Positions 7,839-16,196 of a stretch of 39,081 bases of DNA are shown here, one piece after another. The stretch is from contig JAHDHQ010000005.1 in the NCBI GenBank assembly GCA_020631235.1, forward strand, positions 1 to 39,081, given 5' to 3'. Source of the stretch: Saprospiraceae bacterium. GTDB taxonomy: Bacteria > Bacteroidota > Bacteroidia > Chitinophagales > Saprospiraceae. A program made the position numbers and the translations under genes. A model generated the notes under the pieces. It saw only the letters and a list, made by a program, of their open reading frames with translations, had not been told where the DNA came from and did not search any database. Within the stretch, counting starts at the first letter, position 1. Each line of letters begins with the position of its first letter.

Positions 7839-8744
7839 ATGAGAACACAGAAAATATTTTGCCTTTGTTTTATAACACTTTTGCTTGGTTCATGTAGAAC
7901 AGATTTTAATTTTGGTTGCATTGAGCCGGAAGGAGATGTTATAACACAAACTATTGAGTTTGGGGAATTCGATGAAGTAAGCACCAATTTTGATAGCGAT
8001 GTAACTATCACGGAAGGACCTATACATGAAGTTATCATTACTGCCCATGCTAATATAATCGATCGGATCATCGAAGATTCAAGTAATAACGGTGACTTAG
8101 ATTTGGAAATAAATGGCTGCTCTAGGATAAGGAATGATGAACGACCTAAAATAGAAATCACTATGCCTGAGCTGACGCAATTACAAATCAAAGGTGATGG
8201 CACAATGGCAACCAATGGCACTTTTGAAAATATTCCTGAGTTGACCTTAAAGATTGAGGGAGACGGAGAAATGAATATTAATGCGGCACAGATGGAAGAT
8301 GTAATCATCGATATAAAAGGCGATGGAGATATCGTAATTAATGGCGAATGTGGACGTTTTTCTGCATCTATACAAGGGGACGGAAACATTGATGCAGAAG
8401 AATTAATTTCTCAAACCACCAGTTTTAGAGTGGATGGAGATGGTGAAGGTAGTTTTGATGTGAGGGATCGTTTTCAAGTAGACATTCAAGGTGATGGTAA
8501 AGTGGTTGCGATTGGAAGTGTAGAGAAACAAACCCTTAGAATTCAAGGCGACGGAAAGATTTTTAACTTTGGTTTAGCGTCACTGGAAACGACTATAGAT
8601 ATTCAGGGTGATGGAGATTGTGAGGTCACAGTGGAAGATAATCTTGAAGTAAAAATAAGTGGAGATGGAAAGGTGTGTTACAAAGGAAACCCTAGTTTAG
8701 ATACAGATATATCTGGTGGTGGTGAAATTAATAATTGCAATTAA
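7839..8744 (+). CDS. GIN-domain (DUF2807) lipoprotein with repeated GDG turns
   Basis: 301-aa lipoprotein: signal peptide with lipobox LLGSC (C19). The rest is a DUF2807-like head domain (putative auto-transporter adhesin head GIN domain), a right-handed beta-helix-like fold. Nine turns contain GDG, roughly every 20 residues (IKGDG, IEGDG, IQGDG...), and a last ISGGG ends the series; family members usually have GSG at these turns. FGEFDEVSTNFDSDVTITEG at the N-terminus is the standard opening of the family. Its promoter copies that of the sigma gene at 5824, so it is probably a target of that sigma factor. Precise role unknown; an envelope-located adhesin or stress protein is inferred. Confidence 0.82.
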   Translation: MRTQKIFCLCFITLLLGSCRTDFNFGCIEPEGDVITQTIEFGEFDEVSTNFDSDVTITEGPIHEVIITAHANIIDRIIEDSSNNGDLDLEINGCSRIRNDERPKIEITMPELTQLQIKGDGTMATNGTFENIPELTLKIEGDGEMNINAAQMEDVIIDIKGDGDIVINGECGRFSASIQGDGNIDAEELISQTTSFRVDGDGEGSFDVRDRFQVDIQGDGKVVAIGSVEKQTLRIQGDGKIFNFGLASLETTIDIQGDGDCEVTVEDNLEVKISGDGKVCYKGNPSLDTDISGGGEINNCN

Positions 8745-8760
8745 TTGAGTTAAGGATGAT

Positions 8761-8794
8761 AAAAAAGCCCAAGGGATTAGCTTGGGCTTTTTTA
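8761..8794. terminator. Bidirectional rho-independent terminator
   Basis: Stem AGCCCAAG (8766-8773) / CTTGGGCT (8781-8788), flanked by an A run on the left and a T run on the right, so it can work on both strands. It ends the lipoprotein transcript. Confidence 0.85.
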
Positions 8795-8813
8795 TTTTAT
8801 CTAAATAAAAAGT

Positions 8814-8972
8814 CTATTTAAGAATGCTGATTTTCTTGGTAATCCTTTTTTCATCTACTTGAATGTTCAAATAGTACATACCTTTCGCTAAATCAGAAAC
8901 ATTTAATGGGAAGTTTGACGCCTCATAACGGTCTATTAGATAAACTTTCCCTAGAACCTTATCACTATACAT
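8814..8972 (-). pseudogene. Orphan T9SS sorting-domain remnant
   Basis: A 52-codon frame on the minus strand (ATG 8972, stop 8814) reads like the last part of a type A T9SS sorting domain: FPLNVSDLAKGMYYLNIQV followed by a basic tail KRITKKISILK. The YPNP block and everything before it are missing, and TAG lies directly upstream of the ATG. It is best explained as the surviving 3' end of a lost secreted-protein gene. Confidence 0.7.
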
Positions 8973-9045
8973 CTACCCACATTTTTGTCAGACAAAAGAA
9001 TTATATTAATTATTCGGTATAATTTTAATATTTTTTACCAATGTT

Positions 9046-10062
9046 ATGAATCAAAACAAGCAATCACTCATCAGTATCTTGATGCCTGTTAAAAATGCTG
9101 CCTCATTTTTAGCAGCGACGATTGATTCGATGCTTAAGCAAGATTATCACCATTGGGAACTAATAGCTGTTGATGATACATCTACGGATAAATCTCTGCA
9201 AATACTTCAGGATCACGCGCATAAAGATAAGCGCATCAAGGTTTTTCGAAATTCTGGTCATGGTATCATTCAAGCATTAAGCTTAGCTTTCAATAAAAGT
9301 ACAGGAGATTATATTACCAGAATGGATGCGGATGATTTGATGACTCCAAATAAATTGAGCACATTGTGTGGCGGTTTACAAATACATGGAAATGGTCATG
9401 TAGCCACAGGCTTGGTAAAGTATTTTGCAGATTATCCTCTGGGCGAGGGCTATAAATTATATGCTCATTGGCTGAATGAACTGACTGTGAAAGGAGATAA
9501 TTATCAAGAAATTTATAAGGAATGTGTCATTCCTTCTCCTTGTTGGATGCTCCATCGAACGGATTTAATAAAAATTGGAGCTTTTGATTCAGAAATTTAT
9601 CCAGAAGATTATGATTTATGCTTTAGGATGATGGAAGCTGGACTGAGAGTTATTCCGTCTGATCAGGTTTTGCATCTTTGGCGAGATCATGGAGAACGGG
9701 CATCTAGAAATGATCCAAATTATATCGATAATCGATTTCTATCCATCAAATGCTTTTATTTTAATAAACTGCATTATGATTCATCTAAGCATCTTACATT
9801 GTGGGGTGCCGGAAAGAAAGGGAAATGGATAGCCAATTGGTTGATCAAAAAGAAAATTCCGTTTACATGGGTTTGCAACAACCCTAAAAAAATTGGACAT
9901 AATATTTATGGTGTTACTTTGAAAGATTCTCAAACTCTGACCTTCGATCAAAACCACCAAATTATCATCAGTGTAGCCGAAAAAGGATCTAATCTATCCA
10001 TCAAAAAACATTTATCCCAATATGGATTAGAAAATCTAAATCATACCTTCGCCTTTTGTTAA
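9046..10062 (+). CDS. Family 2 glycosyltransferase with C-terminal Rossmann-like domain
   Basis: 338 aa. The N-terminal GT-A domain begins SILMPVKNAASFLAATIDS, has VDD at 42-44, and the nucleotide-sugar/metal-binding DXD motif as MDADD (93-97). Typical acceptor-side features follow (PSPCWMLHRTDL, PEDYDLCFRM). Residues 250-338 form an extra domain starting LTLWGAGKKGKWIANWL, a glycine-rich Rossmann-like fold often joined to GT2 enzymes of Bacteroidota. Likely transfers a sugar from a nucleotide donor to a lipid-, protein- or polysaccharide-linked acceptor at the inner membrane face; no glycan gene cluster surrounds it, so the acceptor is unknown. Confidence 0.9.
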   Translation: MNQNKQSLISILMPVKNAASFLAATIDSMLKQDYHHWELIAVDDTSTDKSLQILQDHAHKDKRIKVFRNSGHGIIQALSLAFNKSTGDYITRMDADDLMTPNKLSTLCGGLQIHGNGHVATGLVKYFADYPLGEGYKLYAHWLNELTVKGDNYQEIYKECVIPSPCWMLHRTDLIKIGAFDSEIYPEDYDLCFRMMEAGLRVIPSDQVLHLWRDHGERASRNDPNYIDNRFLSIKCFYFNKLHYDSSKHLTLWGAGKKGKWIANWLIKKKIPFTWVCNNPKKIGHNIYGVTLKDSQTLTFDQNHQIIISVAEKGSNLSIKKHLSQYGLENLNHTFAFC

Positions 10063-10113
10063 ATAAAGGAAATACATACTTTTTTTGATAACATTCACAT
10101 TTAGATAAATAAA

Positions 10114-11133
10114 ATGAACATGAAATTTATTTTTGGCTCACTCGTGGCTTTATTTGGCTTTTGCTTTTTGTCTTGTGATTCTTCGGATACTGAAGGAATA
10201 AGTGGTATGGATTTATTAAACGACGTAACAGGTCATTGGGTAGGTACTAATCAAACCGCTTTTGGATTCTTTGATTGGTTTACTTTTGATTTTAGACCGA
10301 TCTCTGGATCACACACTCATTCGATCTATGAAGGTGGCACTAACCAAAATATCATCACTTCATTTTTCATTGCTAACTTTGAAGGTACTAAGCAAGTGAT
10401 GGCTAGAAACGGGGGCTGGTTAGGAAATCAATATCGCGCTACGTATTATGTATTAGATAAAGCAGAAACTACTAATATGGGTAAATATTATCGTCTGGTG
10501 GATGCAGTAGGTGGTCACAAAAGGAGCTACATGGAGTTGCGTTTTGAGCAAGATACTTTCTTATTTGATGCATACAAAGATAACAGTGGCAGTTTAGACG
10601 AAGCCATCCACCATATGGGCTTTAAAGGAGTGAATGTAAATCCTTCTTTTGCCGATAAAGCCATTCAGACTTTTGATTTCCCCACTCAAGACATTGAAGT
10701 GGATTTCGCTCAGGCATTTGATGTGTTAATAGACAATGATTCGGCCCTTTTTCTGGAAGAATCAGCGGATCCTTTCCCCAAATCTGACCATGGCCATTTA
10801 AGTGATTTAAGGATAAACATAGAACGTTCCACTGAAATACCCAATAGTCGATTGTTGTTATATGTTTCATCAGAACCTATCATTGATGCTGATTTAAACG
10901 TAGACTTTATTGCTTTGGATACAAAAGTAGTTAAGACCATTTCTGTGGCTCCTGAGGAAGTGCAGTATATCCTCACTTATCTTCACCCAGATGATTATTA
11001 CATTACCATGTTTGAAGATCGAGACGGCAATTTTTTCCCATCTGCAGGTGACTTTACAAGCTTTAGCCAATTGCAAGCGGTGCCACCAGAATCTTTTGGT
11101 TCAATGCAGCTTATCGTTGACAAGAAACTATAA
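10114..11133 (+). CDS. Lipoprotein of unknown function
   Basis: 339 aa. Signal peptide with lipobox CFLSC (C21) predicts an envelope lipoprotein. The N-terminal half (after LLNDVTGHWVGTN) looks like a beta-rich, lipocalin-like ligand-binding domain; the C-terminal ~120 residues (LRINIERSTEIPNSRLLLYVSS... EDRDGNFFPSAGDF) form a separate beta-sandwich-like part. I do not recognise a named family. An alternative start is the ATG two codons in (10120), which would leave the signal peptide intact. It is 51 bp after the glycosyltransferase gene and 50 bp before another lipoprotein gene, so a loose operon is possible. Confidence 0.75.
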   Translation: MNMKFIFGSLVALFGFCFLSCDSSDTEGISGMDLLNDVTGHWVGTNQTAFGFFDWFTFDFRPISGSHTHSIYEGGTNQNIITSFFIANFEGTKQVMARNGGWLGNQYRATYYVLDKAETTNMGKYYRLVDAVGGHKRSYMELRFEQDTFLFDAYKDNSGSLDEAIHHMGFKGVNVNPSFADKAIQTFDFPTQDIEVDFAQAFDVLIDNDSALFLEESADPFPKSDHGHLSDLRINIERSTEIPNSRLLLYVSSEPIIDADLNVDFIALDTKVVKTISVAPEEVQYILTYLHPDDYYITMFEDRDGNFFPSAGDFTSFSQLQAVPPESFGSMQLIVDKKL

Positions 11134-11183
11134 ATAAGTATAGATAATTAATTCAATACATTTAATCATTAAACAATAACAAT

Positions 11184-11615
11184 ATGAAAACTAAAATGAA
11201 AAAATTAATAACATTAAGCTTATTCTTGGGCTTATTTTTACCGAGTTGCACCTCTATTGTAGAGGGTAGCTTAAGATCAAGTTTGGTTGGCACATGGGAG
11301 GCTATCCAGGTTGTAGATGATGCTACTGGAAACATTGTAGATAAAGAAGAAGGAGATGTAATCTTTACGCTTTTTGAAGATATTTCTTGTAATGCCATCA
11401 CCCTAGAAGATGATGGTAATTTTAATACTTTCTATGATGGAATAAATAACAGCACTATAGAAAATGGAACTTGGGAGTATGCCTTTTTAGACTTAACTCT
11501 TAACTTTGATAACGGGAAATCTTTAGTGAGAACGATCAGTATTAATGGTGACATTTTAACGCTCCCAGATACTATTGGAGGGATTCCAAAATCTGTAGTT
11601 TTTCAGAGACAGTAG
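11184..11615 (+). CDS. Small lipocalin-like lipoprotein
   Basis: 143 aa, signal peptide with lipobox LPSC (C22). The mature part starts LVGTWEAIQVVDDATG and contains ENGTWEYAFLDLTL, the pattern of the lipocalin-like (Lipocalin_4/DUF5004-type) domains that are abundant in Bacteroidota lipoproteins. Ligand unknown. It lies before a strong terminator shared with the convergent gene. Confidence 0.8.
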   Translation: MKTKMKKLITLSLFLGLFLPSCTSIVEGSLRSSLVGTWEAIQVVDDATGNIVDKEEGDVIFTLFEDISCNAITLEDDGNFNTFYDGINNSTIENGTWEYAFLDLTLNFDNGKSLVRTISINGDILTLPDTIGGIPKSVVFQRQ

Positions 11616-11637
11616 AGTAAGTTAGAAATGCTATATA

Positions 11638-11675
11638 AAAAAGCCTGCTCAATAATCATGAGCAGGCTTTTTTAT
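11638..11675. terminator. Bidirectional rho-independent terminator
   Basis: Stem AAGCCTGCTC (11641-11650) / GAGCAGGCTT (11660-11669), flanked by an A run and a T run, between two convergent lipoprotein genes. Confidence 0.9.
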
Positions 11676-11688
11676 TTAATCATTGTTT

Positions 11689-12243
11689 TTATTTGGTCAC
11701 TGCTACAGCACAATTATCATCATTGATGATGGTGCTACCTGTTGCACTACTAACTGCCATAAGCGACGTAGAACCACTTAGTGAAGACTCATCTTCAGAT
11801 AAGGTCAAAGATCCACTCATGCTGATGTTTGCCTCGATCATGTTACCGTTAAACTCGATCATCTGGTTGTCTGCATTTGCAGTCATATCTAATACATCTC
11901 CTGAGATAGAACCTACAGCCGGTAAATCTGTAAATACGCTGCTTGTTAGCAAAAGAGCTACAGAATCTGTTGAAGTTTCACTTCTAGTGATGTTCATACT
12001 GATGCTATCTACTAATCCTACACTTGCACACTCGAAAGAACCGGTAAAAAGTGCCACAAATTTGTCAGCTTCATAGGTACAAGAACCATCATCCTCGACA
12101 GCTAAAGCATCATAGTTTAAAGATGCAGGATCTGTGCAACCTGTGATTGCCTCTGGCTCACAAGACTGAAAAACAAAAAATGAAGCACAAAGAATCATGG
12201 TCCATTTTGATAATTGACGGAAGTTTACATTTCTAATTTTCAT
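11689..12243 (-). CDS. Lipoprotein with GCTDP motif
   Basis: 184-aa lipoprotein, lipobox FQSC (C28 from the ATG at 12243). The mature N-terminus has GCTDPASLNYDALAVEDDGSC, the short Cys-paired motif seen near the N-terminus or in repeats of many Bacteroidota surface proteins. The remainder is a Ser/Thr-rich beta domain that I do not recognise. I chose ATG 12243 rather than GTG 12267 because the basic n-region of the signal peptide begins there and a TACATTTG box lies at a suitable distance upstream. Confidence 0.8.
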   Translation of the reverse strand: MKIRNVNFRQLSKWTMILCASFFVFQSCEPEAITGCTDPASLNYDALAVEDDGSCTYEADKFVALFTGSFECASVGLVDSISMNITRSETSTDSVALLLTSSVFTDLPAVGSISGDVLDMTANADNQMIEFNGNMIEANISMSGSLTLSEDESSLSGSTSLMAVSSATGSTIINDDNCAVAVTK

Positions 12244-12310
12244 ATTATTTAATTGTTTGTTGTTCACTAGCTTAGAATGTATCTAATCAACATTACAAGC
12301 TAAAAAAGTG

Positions 12311-12318
12311 CAAATGTA
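12311..12318 (-). promoter_or_regulatory. Candidate Bacteroidota -7 box
   Basis: TACATTTG on the minus strand fits the TAnnTTTG consensus of the housekeeping sigma factor of this phylum, ~68 bp before the ATG at 12243. No clear -33 TTTG is seen at the best spacing. Confidence 0.4.
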
Positions 12319-12366
12319 TACTGTATTACTTAAATATTATGTTAAAATTGAATATGTAATTAATCT

Positions 12367-13035
12367 CTACAGCACAAAACTCAAACCAAATCGAGTGCCC
12401 CATTGACTAAATCCATAATTAGGCACCCCGCCTACATTACTCTTCACAAGGGCTGAATTTTTATACTGTCCTGCAATAAAAATACCTATGGATTTATAAT
12501 GCCATTGAGCACCAAAATCAAGATAAAAATATGGATGATTAGCTACAAATTGTGGTTCATAAGGTTCGTCTTCCATCGTCACTGGATCTAAATTAAATGT
12601 GGAGTTTTTAGATAAATCTGTACTTGAATGTCCTATATTATAGCCTCCACCGACACCGACAAAAAGGATATCCTTGGTCAGAAAATATTGTCGGATACTT
12701 AAGTCCATGGCATACTGATGTAAAATATGCCGTCCTCGAGGAGTATATCCATTGATTAATTCTACAAATTCAATCTTGGCATACGATTCATTAGTGGATA
12801 CATTGACATTGGCAAAAGTGTTCCCAACTATTTGTTTTGATAAACCTATGGTGATATTCACATTATTGTCATAAAAATCATTTTGTTCCCGAAATTTGGT
12901 CATTCCAGATTCTTCAAACAAGACTTTCATTATATTTTGATTATTGTCTAAAGTGAAGCGAACGTAACTAGTGTCCTGTCCATAGCTGACATATGCCGCA
13001 CAAAACGCAAAAAGCAGAAGCAAACCATTTTTCAT
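12367..13035 (-). CDS. Small outer-membrane beta-barrel protein
   Basis: 222 aa: signal peptide (MKNGLLLLFAFCAAYVSYGQ, cut before DTS), then amphipathic beta strands with Gly/aromatic turns (FVGVGGGYNIGHSS, YFYLDFGAQWHYKSIGIFIAGQY) and a last strand FGLSFVL ending in a hydrophobic residue. This pattern fits an 8-stranded OmpA/OmpW-size barrel. Substrate or partner unknown; no clear operon. It ends 120 bp before the next minus-strand gene to the right would start reading through. Confidence 0.7.
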   Translation of the reverse strand: MKNGLLLLFAFCAAYVSYGQDTSYVRFTLDNNQNIMKVLFEESGMTKFREQNDFYDNNVNITIGLSKQIVGNTFANVNVSTNESYAKIEFVELINGYTPRGRHILHQYAMDLSIRQYFLTKDILFVGVGGGYNIGHSSTDLSKNSTFNLDPVTMEDEPYEPQFVANHPYFYLDFGAQWHYKSIGIFIAGQYKNSALVKSNVGGVPNYGFSQWGTRFGLSFVL

Positions 13036-13135
13036 AGCTCAGTTTTTTTTTTATTATTGTCTATACCAAATAAAAAGTAAACAAGGAGGTCTGAATAGTA
13101 TTGAACCCATTCATCTAAGTTGATTGTGCACTTTG

Positions 13136-14632
13136 CTAAAGAAGCTTGATCAAGGCATCATAATCTATCTTACTATTATGTCTAGGATCTCGTGGAATCT
13201 TCGCTAATTTTTTCAGCACTGCATCAGGAATAATGGCTAACACTGAAGGAGGCACAGTTTTAATGCCTCGCGCTAATTCTATAAGCAATAAGACTTGATC
13301 GTCTTTTTTGATAAAAGTCCCCATAGCGATTTCTTGATGACTCTGTAATAAATACTCAAGAATAAAAGGAGCGTACTGATGCCCATTCCATTCAAAAAGT
13401 TGACGACATCGACCATTTAAATACAAAGTTTCATTTAGCAGCCGACCACTATCGCCCGTTCTGTGCCAGATCGTATCACCATCTATGATTTTATTTTCTT
13501 TAAAGGCTTTGGGACTATTAAAATAGCGCTTTAACACATGATCTCCTGCAACAACGATTTCCCCAAGTTCTCCTTCTTTTAAATATAAATCCTGGATACC
13601 TTGATTTGGATTTAAAATGAGCTCATCTTCTGTTATTTGGATGATACCTAACTGGGTTTTAGGATGCACTTTTCCTACAGGAAGTCCATATTTTTCTATC
13701 GCATTTGCGTGTTGAATCAGTGCTTTGCCACTAATCGAACTGATCGGTTCTGCCTCGGTACTGCCATACACAATGTCTAAGTTGGCTTGTGTAAAAGCAC
13801 TTAATATTTGGCTCGCTTGTTCAGGGAAAACAGGCGCTCCGCCTGTTATGATTTTATGTAAACTAACTTCTTGTGCTTCTTGCTCTTTGGATAATTGCAG
13901 AATAAAGAAAGGCGAACAAACAACTGTTTTGACATGATGACTCTTCATTTCTTGGAGGATCAATGCCGTATCCATTTTATTGGGTTTTCTACCATTAAAA
14001 CTGGCGATTACCGAAGTAGCACCTAAACCTAAGTTGCATAACAACACAATGGGTAAAGTGACCATACACACATCACCACTTTGAAGGGCTAATTTTTTTT
14101 CTAAAATGGTATACTGTTCTAATAAAAAACCATGAGTCCGATCAGCCGCCTTAGGGATACCTGTGCTGCCCGTTGTAAAGGTTATAAGCGCACTTTGATC
14201 CGGGGAAGTCTTTTTAATGCTTCCCTCTAATCCCAGTGAAATAGATGGAGATATCCTAATTTTTATGTTGCGCAATGGCTTAATAAAATAACTCATTCGA
14301 CGGATCCATTTAGGAGCTATAAAGGCGTCAATAGCTACACGCTCACAACATTGTTTTAAGCGTTTAATACTGGCCCATTCATCCACAAAAACGGCTACTG
14401 CACCCTTAGCAAATAAGGCCAATACGTAAGCATATAATTCGATCGACATTGGAATAAAAATCAATACTTTATCACCTTCCCTAATACCTTCAGTATCTAA
14501 ATAAGCAATAACTTGTTTGACACGTTTTGCTAAAGCAGAATAGCTTATTGATTCCTCTCGATGTACAATAGCCCTTGTTTCAGGATACTTTGCCGCGGCT
14601 TCAAAAAATATATGGACTATATTATTCCTCAT
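13136..14632 (-). CDS. ANL-superfamily AMP-forming acyl ligase/synthetase
   Basis: 498-aa adenylate-forming enzyme, eighth and last gene of the HMG-CoA reductase operon. Seen: the P-loop FTTGSTGIPKAADRTHG (152-168), A5 motif VYGSTEAEP, A7 motif HRTGDSGRL and, near the C-terminus, IPRDPRHNSKIDYDAL with the catalytic-lysine candidate K (~490). The order and length fit long-chain acyl-CoA ligases and OleC-like enzymes; the RHNxKI ending recalls OleC (beta-lactone synthetase) and related acyl ligases. It is expected to activate a carboxylate with ATP for transfer to CoA or an internal nucleophile. It overlaps the preceding SRPBCC gene by 11 bp, which indicates translational coupling. Substrate unknown. 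Confidence 0.85.
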   Translation of the reverse strand: MRNNIVHIFFEAAAKYPETRAIVHREESISYSALAKRVKQVIAYLDTEGIREGDKVLIFIPMSIELYAYVLALFAKGAVAVFVDEWASIKRLKQCCERVAIDAFIAPKWIRRMSYFIKPLRNIKIRISPSISLGLEGSIKKTSPDQSALITFTTGSTGIPKAADRTHGFLLEQYTILEKKLALQSGDVCMVTLPIVLLCNLGLGATSVIASFNGRKPNKMDTALILQEMKSHHVKTVVCSPFFILQLSKEQEAQEVSLHKIITGGAPVFPEQASQILSAFTQANLDIVYGSTEAEPISSISGKALIQHANAIEKYGLPVGKVHPKTQLGIIQITEDELILNPNQGIQDLYLKEGELGEIVVAGDHVLKRYFNSPKAFKENKIIDGDTIWHRTGDSGRLLNETLYLNGRCRQLFEWNGHQYAPFILEYLLQSHQEIAMGTFIKKDDQVLLLIELARGIKTVPPSVLAIIPDAVLKKLAKIPRDPRHNSKIDYDALIKLL

Positions 14633-15200
14633 GAACGGCTTCCACTAATCGTTTAATATTAGCTAAATTCTGTTTAAATATATGCTTAATATAAAATCCA
14701 CTGAGTTTCATTTTTAAACGCTCAGTAAAACTTAATCGATGTCTATTAGTCAAAGTAAAGCTTAATCGACAACCTCCTTCATGCTCTGTATAAATTTGTT
14801 CGGTGAGCAATTCTGGCGCATTAAAACCTAAATGGGTATAATTGTAACAAGCTAGTTTTCTATATGTACCATCTTTCACGTCTAAAATCTCTTCATCCCA
14901 AAAAAAATCCTTGGCTTGATTACCCGTAAAGCACCTTCGCTCAGAGCCCACATTACCATCTTCAACAAGCTCGGGATTGAGCGGCTTTATATGAGAAACG
15001 TAGATAGACCAATCGGTAGCATTATCAGAATTTCCAAGATAGCTAAATACGCCAGCACAATTCTTGTTAATCATTACTTCTTGTTGAGTAAATAGATCAA
15101 CACCCTTTGACTCAAAGGGACTAAAAAGCCAACAAACACCTAAGGTTAATAGGGTAGGAGCTGCCACGTATTGGAAGGATTTTATAAGAAATCGATTCAT
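14622..15200 (-). CDS. Membrane-anchored SRPBCC/START-like protein
   Basis: 192 aa. An N-terminal hydrophobic segment (residues ~8-27) is followed by a SRPBCC (polyketide cyclase/dehydrase-like, START fold) domain: VMINKNCAGVFSYLGNSDNATDWS at the beginning, LTNRHRLSFTERLKMKL and a long C-terminal helix FKQNLANIKRLVEAV at the end. Such domains bind hydrophobic ligands in a deep cavity. In this operon it could hold a lipid or isoprenoid intermediate at the membrane, or catalyse a cyclisation; this is inference. It overlaps the upstream GNAT gene by 4 bp and the downstream ligase by 11 bp. Confidence 0.75.
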   Translation of the reverse strand: MNRFLIKSFQYVAAPTLLTLGVCWLFSPFESKGVDLFTQQEVMINKNCAGVFSYLGNSDNATDWSIYVSHIKPLNPELVEDGNVGSERRCFTGNQAKDFFWDEEILDVKDGTYRKLACYNYTHLGFNAPELLTEQIYTEHEGGCRLSFTLTNRHRLSFTERLKMKLSGFYIKHIFKQNLANIKRLVEAVHEE

Positions 15201-16195
15201 ACAATTGCTTTTTTGAGAAAGTATAATCCATATTTTCTATAGGTCATTAAACTGAATTTTCTTGATAAAAATCGAGAAACATTGCCATCAAACATCAAAG
15301 CATGGATAATGCTATGGATCCCTTTTTGCTTAGCGATTCTGACAATTTCAAAACATAAAAAAGATGCGATGCCTTTGATTTCTAGATTCCGATCTCTTGC
15401 CACGGTTTTTACGATCAACTGATTTTTATCGGGTGATAGAAGATCTCGGACAGCAAATAAGTAAGCAATGATTTCCCCACCTTTCATCGCTACTAAGAAA
15501 AAGTCCTCTTCAATAATATCTTTTAATGGGTCCATTTTAGTCATAAATTCGTCCAGGCTGATAGGACTATAAAAAACATTTTCTTTAAAAGAGTCTAAAC
15601 TGAGTTGGCCGATGGCGGCTAGTGTTTCACTCCATCGGCTTTTGTCCAAACGACGGATGCTGATGCCGAGAGCTGCCATGTGCTCATCCAGCGGATTAGG
15701 GCCTTCATATTTATTTTGTACATCTTGATCGATAGCCGAAAAATATTCCCAAGCTATGCTAAAACCCATGGATTTAAAATGGCTAGGATAATGGCTTTCA
15801 TGCTGGGGCTCCAAGAAAAAAGCAGGCGCTTTTCCTTCAGTCACCCATCGGTAAGTATTCCAGGTGGACCCATTCATAGGACCCACAAATCCTTCAAAGG
15901 ATTTTTCTTTATAATACTGCTGTATATAGGCTATTAATGTCTTAGCCACTAGCACATCATTGGCACATAAAAAATAGCCAATACAGAGATAGTTTTTATC
16001 ATTTTCTTTATGGTAAGGATTATCATAAACTACAGCACGAGCTAATAGCCGACCATCTTCAGTTTCCACTAAAAACCCCATGTCATAATACAAAGGCTCG
16101 ATGGCTGAATCCACAGGAAGACGACTCTTAAACCCCGGCATGTTAGCTAATCTTTCCATGCACTTAGAAGTATAGTTTATTTCTAGTACGACCAT
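15197..16195 (-). CDS. Two-lobed GNAT-family acyltransferase
   Basis: 332 aa. The second half (~185-320) is a GNAT fold: EEDFFLVAMKGGEIIAYLF strands, then LIVKTVARDRNLEIKGIAS (acyl-CoA pyrophosphate loop region) and an end strand. The first half contains FVGPMNGSTWNTYRWVTEG and FFLEPQHESHYPSHFKSMGF, which resembles the YghO-like N-terminal lobe of tandem GNAT enzymes. Expected to transfer an acyl group from acyl-CoA or a carrier to an amine. In an operon with a BtaA-like aminocarboxypropyl transferase, an amino-lipid acceptor is an attractive guess. It starts 1 bp after the kinase-like gene ends. Confidence 0.75.
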   Translation of the reverse strand: MVVLEINYTSKCMERLANMPGFKSRLPVDSAIEPLYYDMGFLVETEDGRLLARAVVYDNPYHKENDKNYLCIGYFLCANDVLVAKTLIAYIQQYYKEKSFEGFVGPMNGSTWNTYRWVTEGKAPAFFLEPQHESHYPSHFKSMGFSIAWEYFSAIDQDVQNKYEGPNPLDEHMAALGISIRRLDKSRWSETLAAIGQLSLDSFKENVFYSPISLDEFMTKMDPLKDIIEEDFFLVAMKGGEIIAYLFAVRDLLSPDKNQLIVKTVARDRNLEIKGIASFLCFEIVRIAKQKGIHSIIHALMFDGNVSRFLSRKFSLMTYRKYGLYFLKKAIV

Positions 16196-16196
16196 A

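Noticed and set aside
7817-8389. 190-codon frame opposite the GIN-domain gene
   Set aside because: The plus-strand gene has a lipobox, a known domain and a promoter; the antisense protein is low in complexity (Ser/Pro/Ile-rich) due to the repeated codons.
11693-12076. 127-codon plus-strand frame opposite the GCTDP lipoprotein
   Set aside because: Shadow of the lipoprotein gene; no recognisable protein features, and it starts inside the end of the convergent gene.
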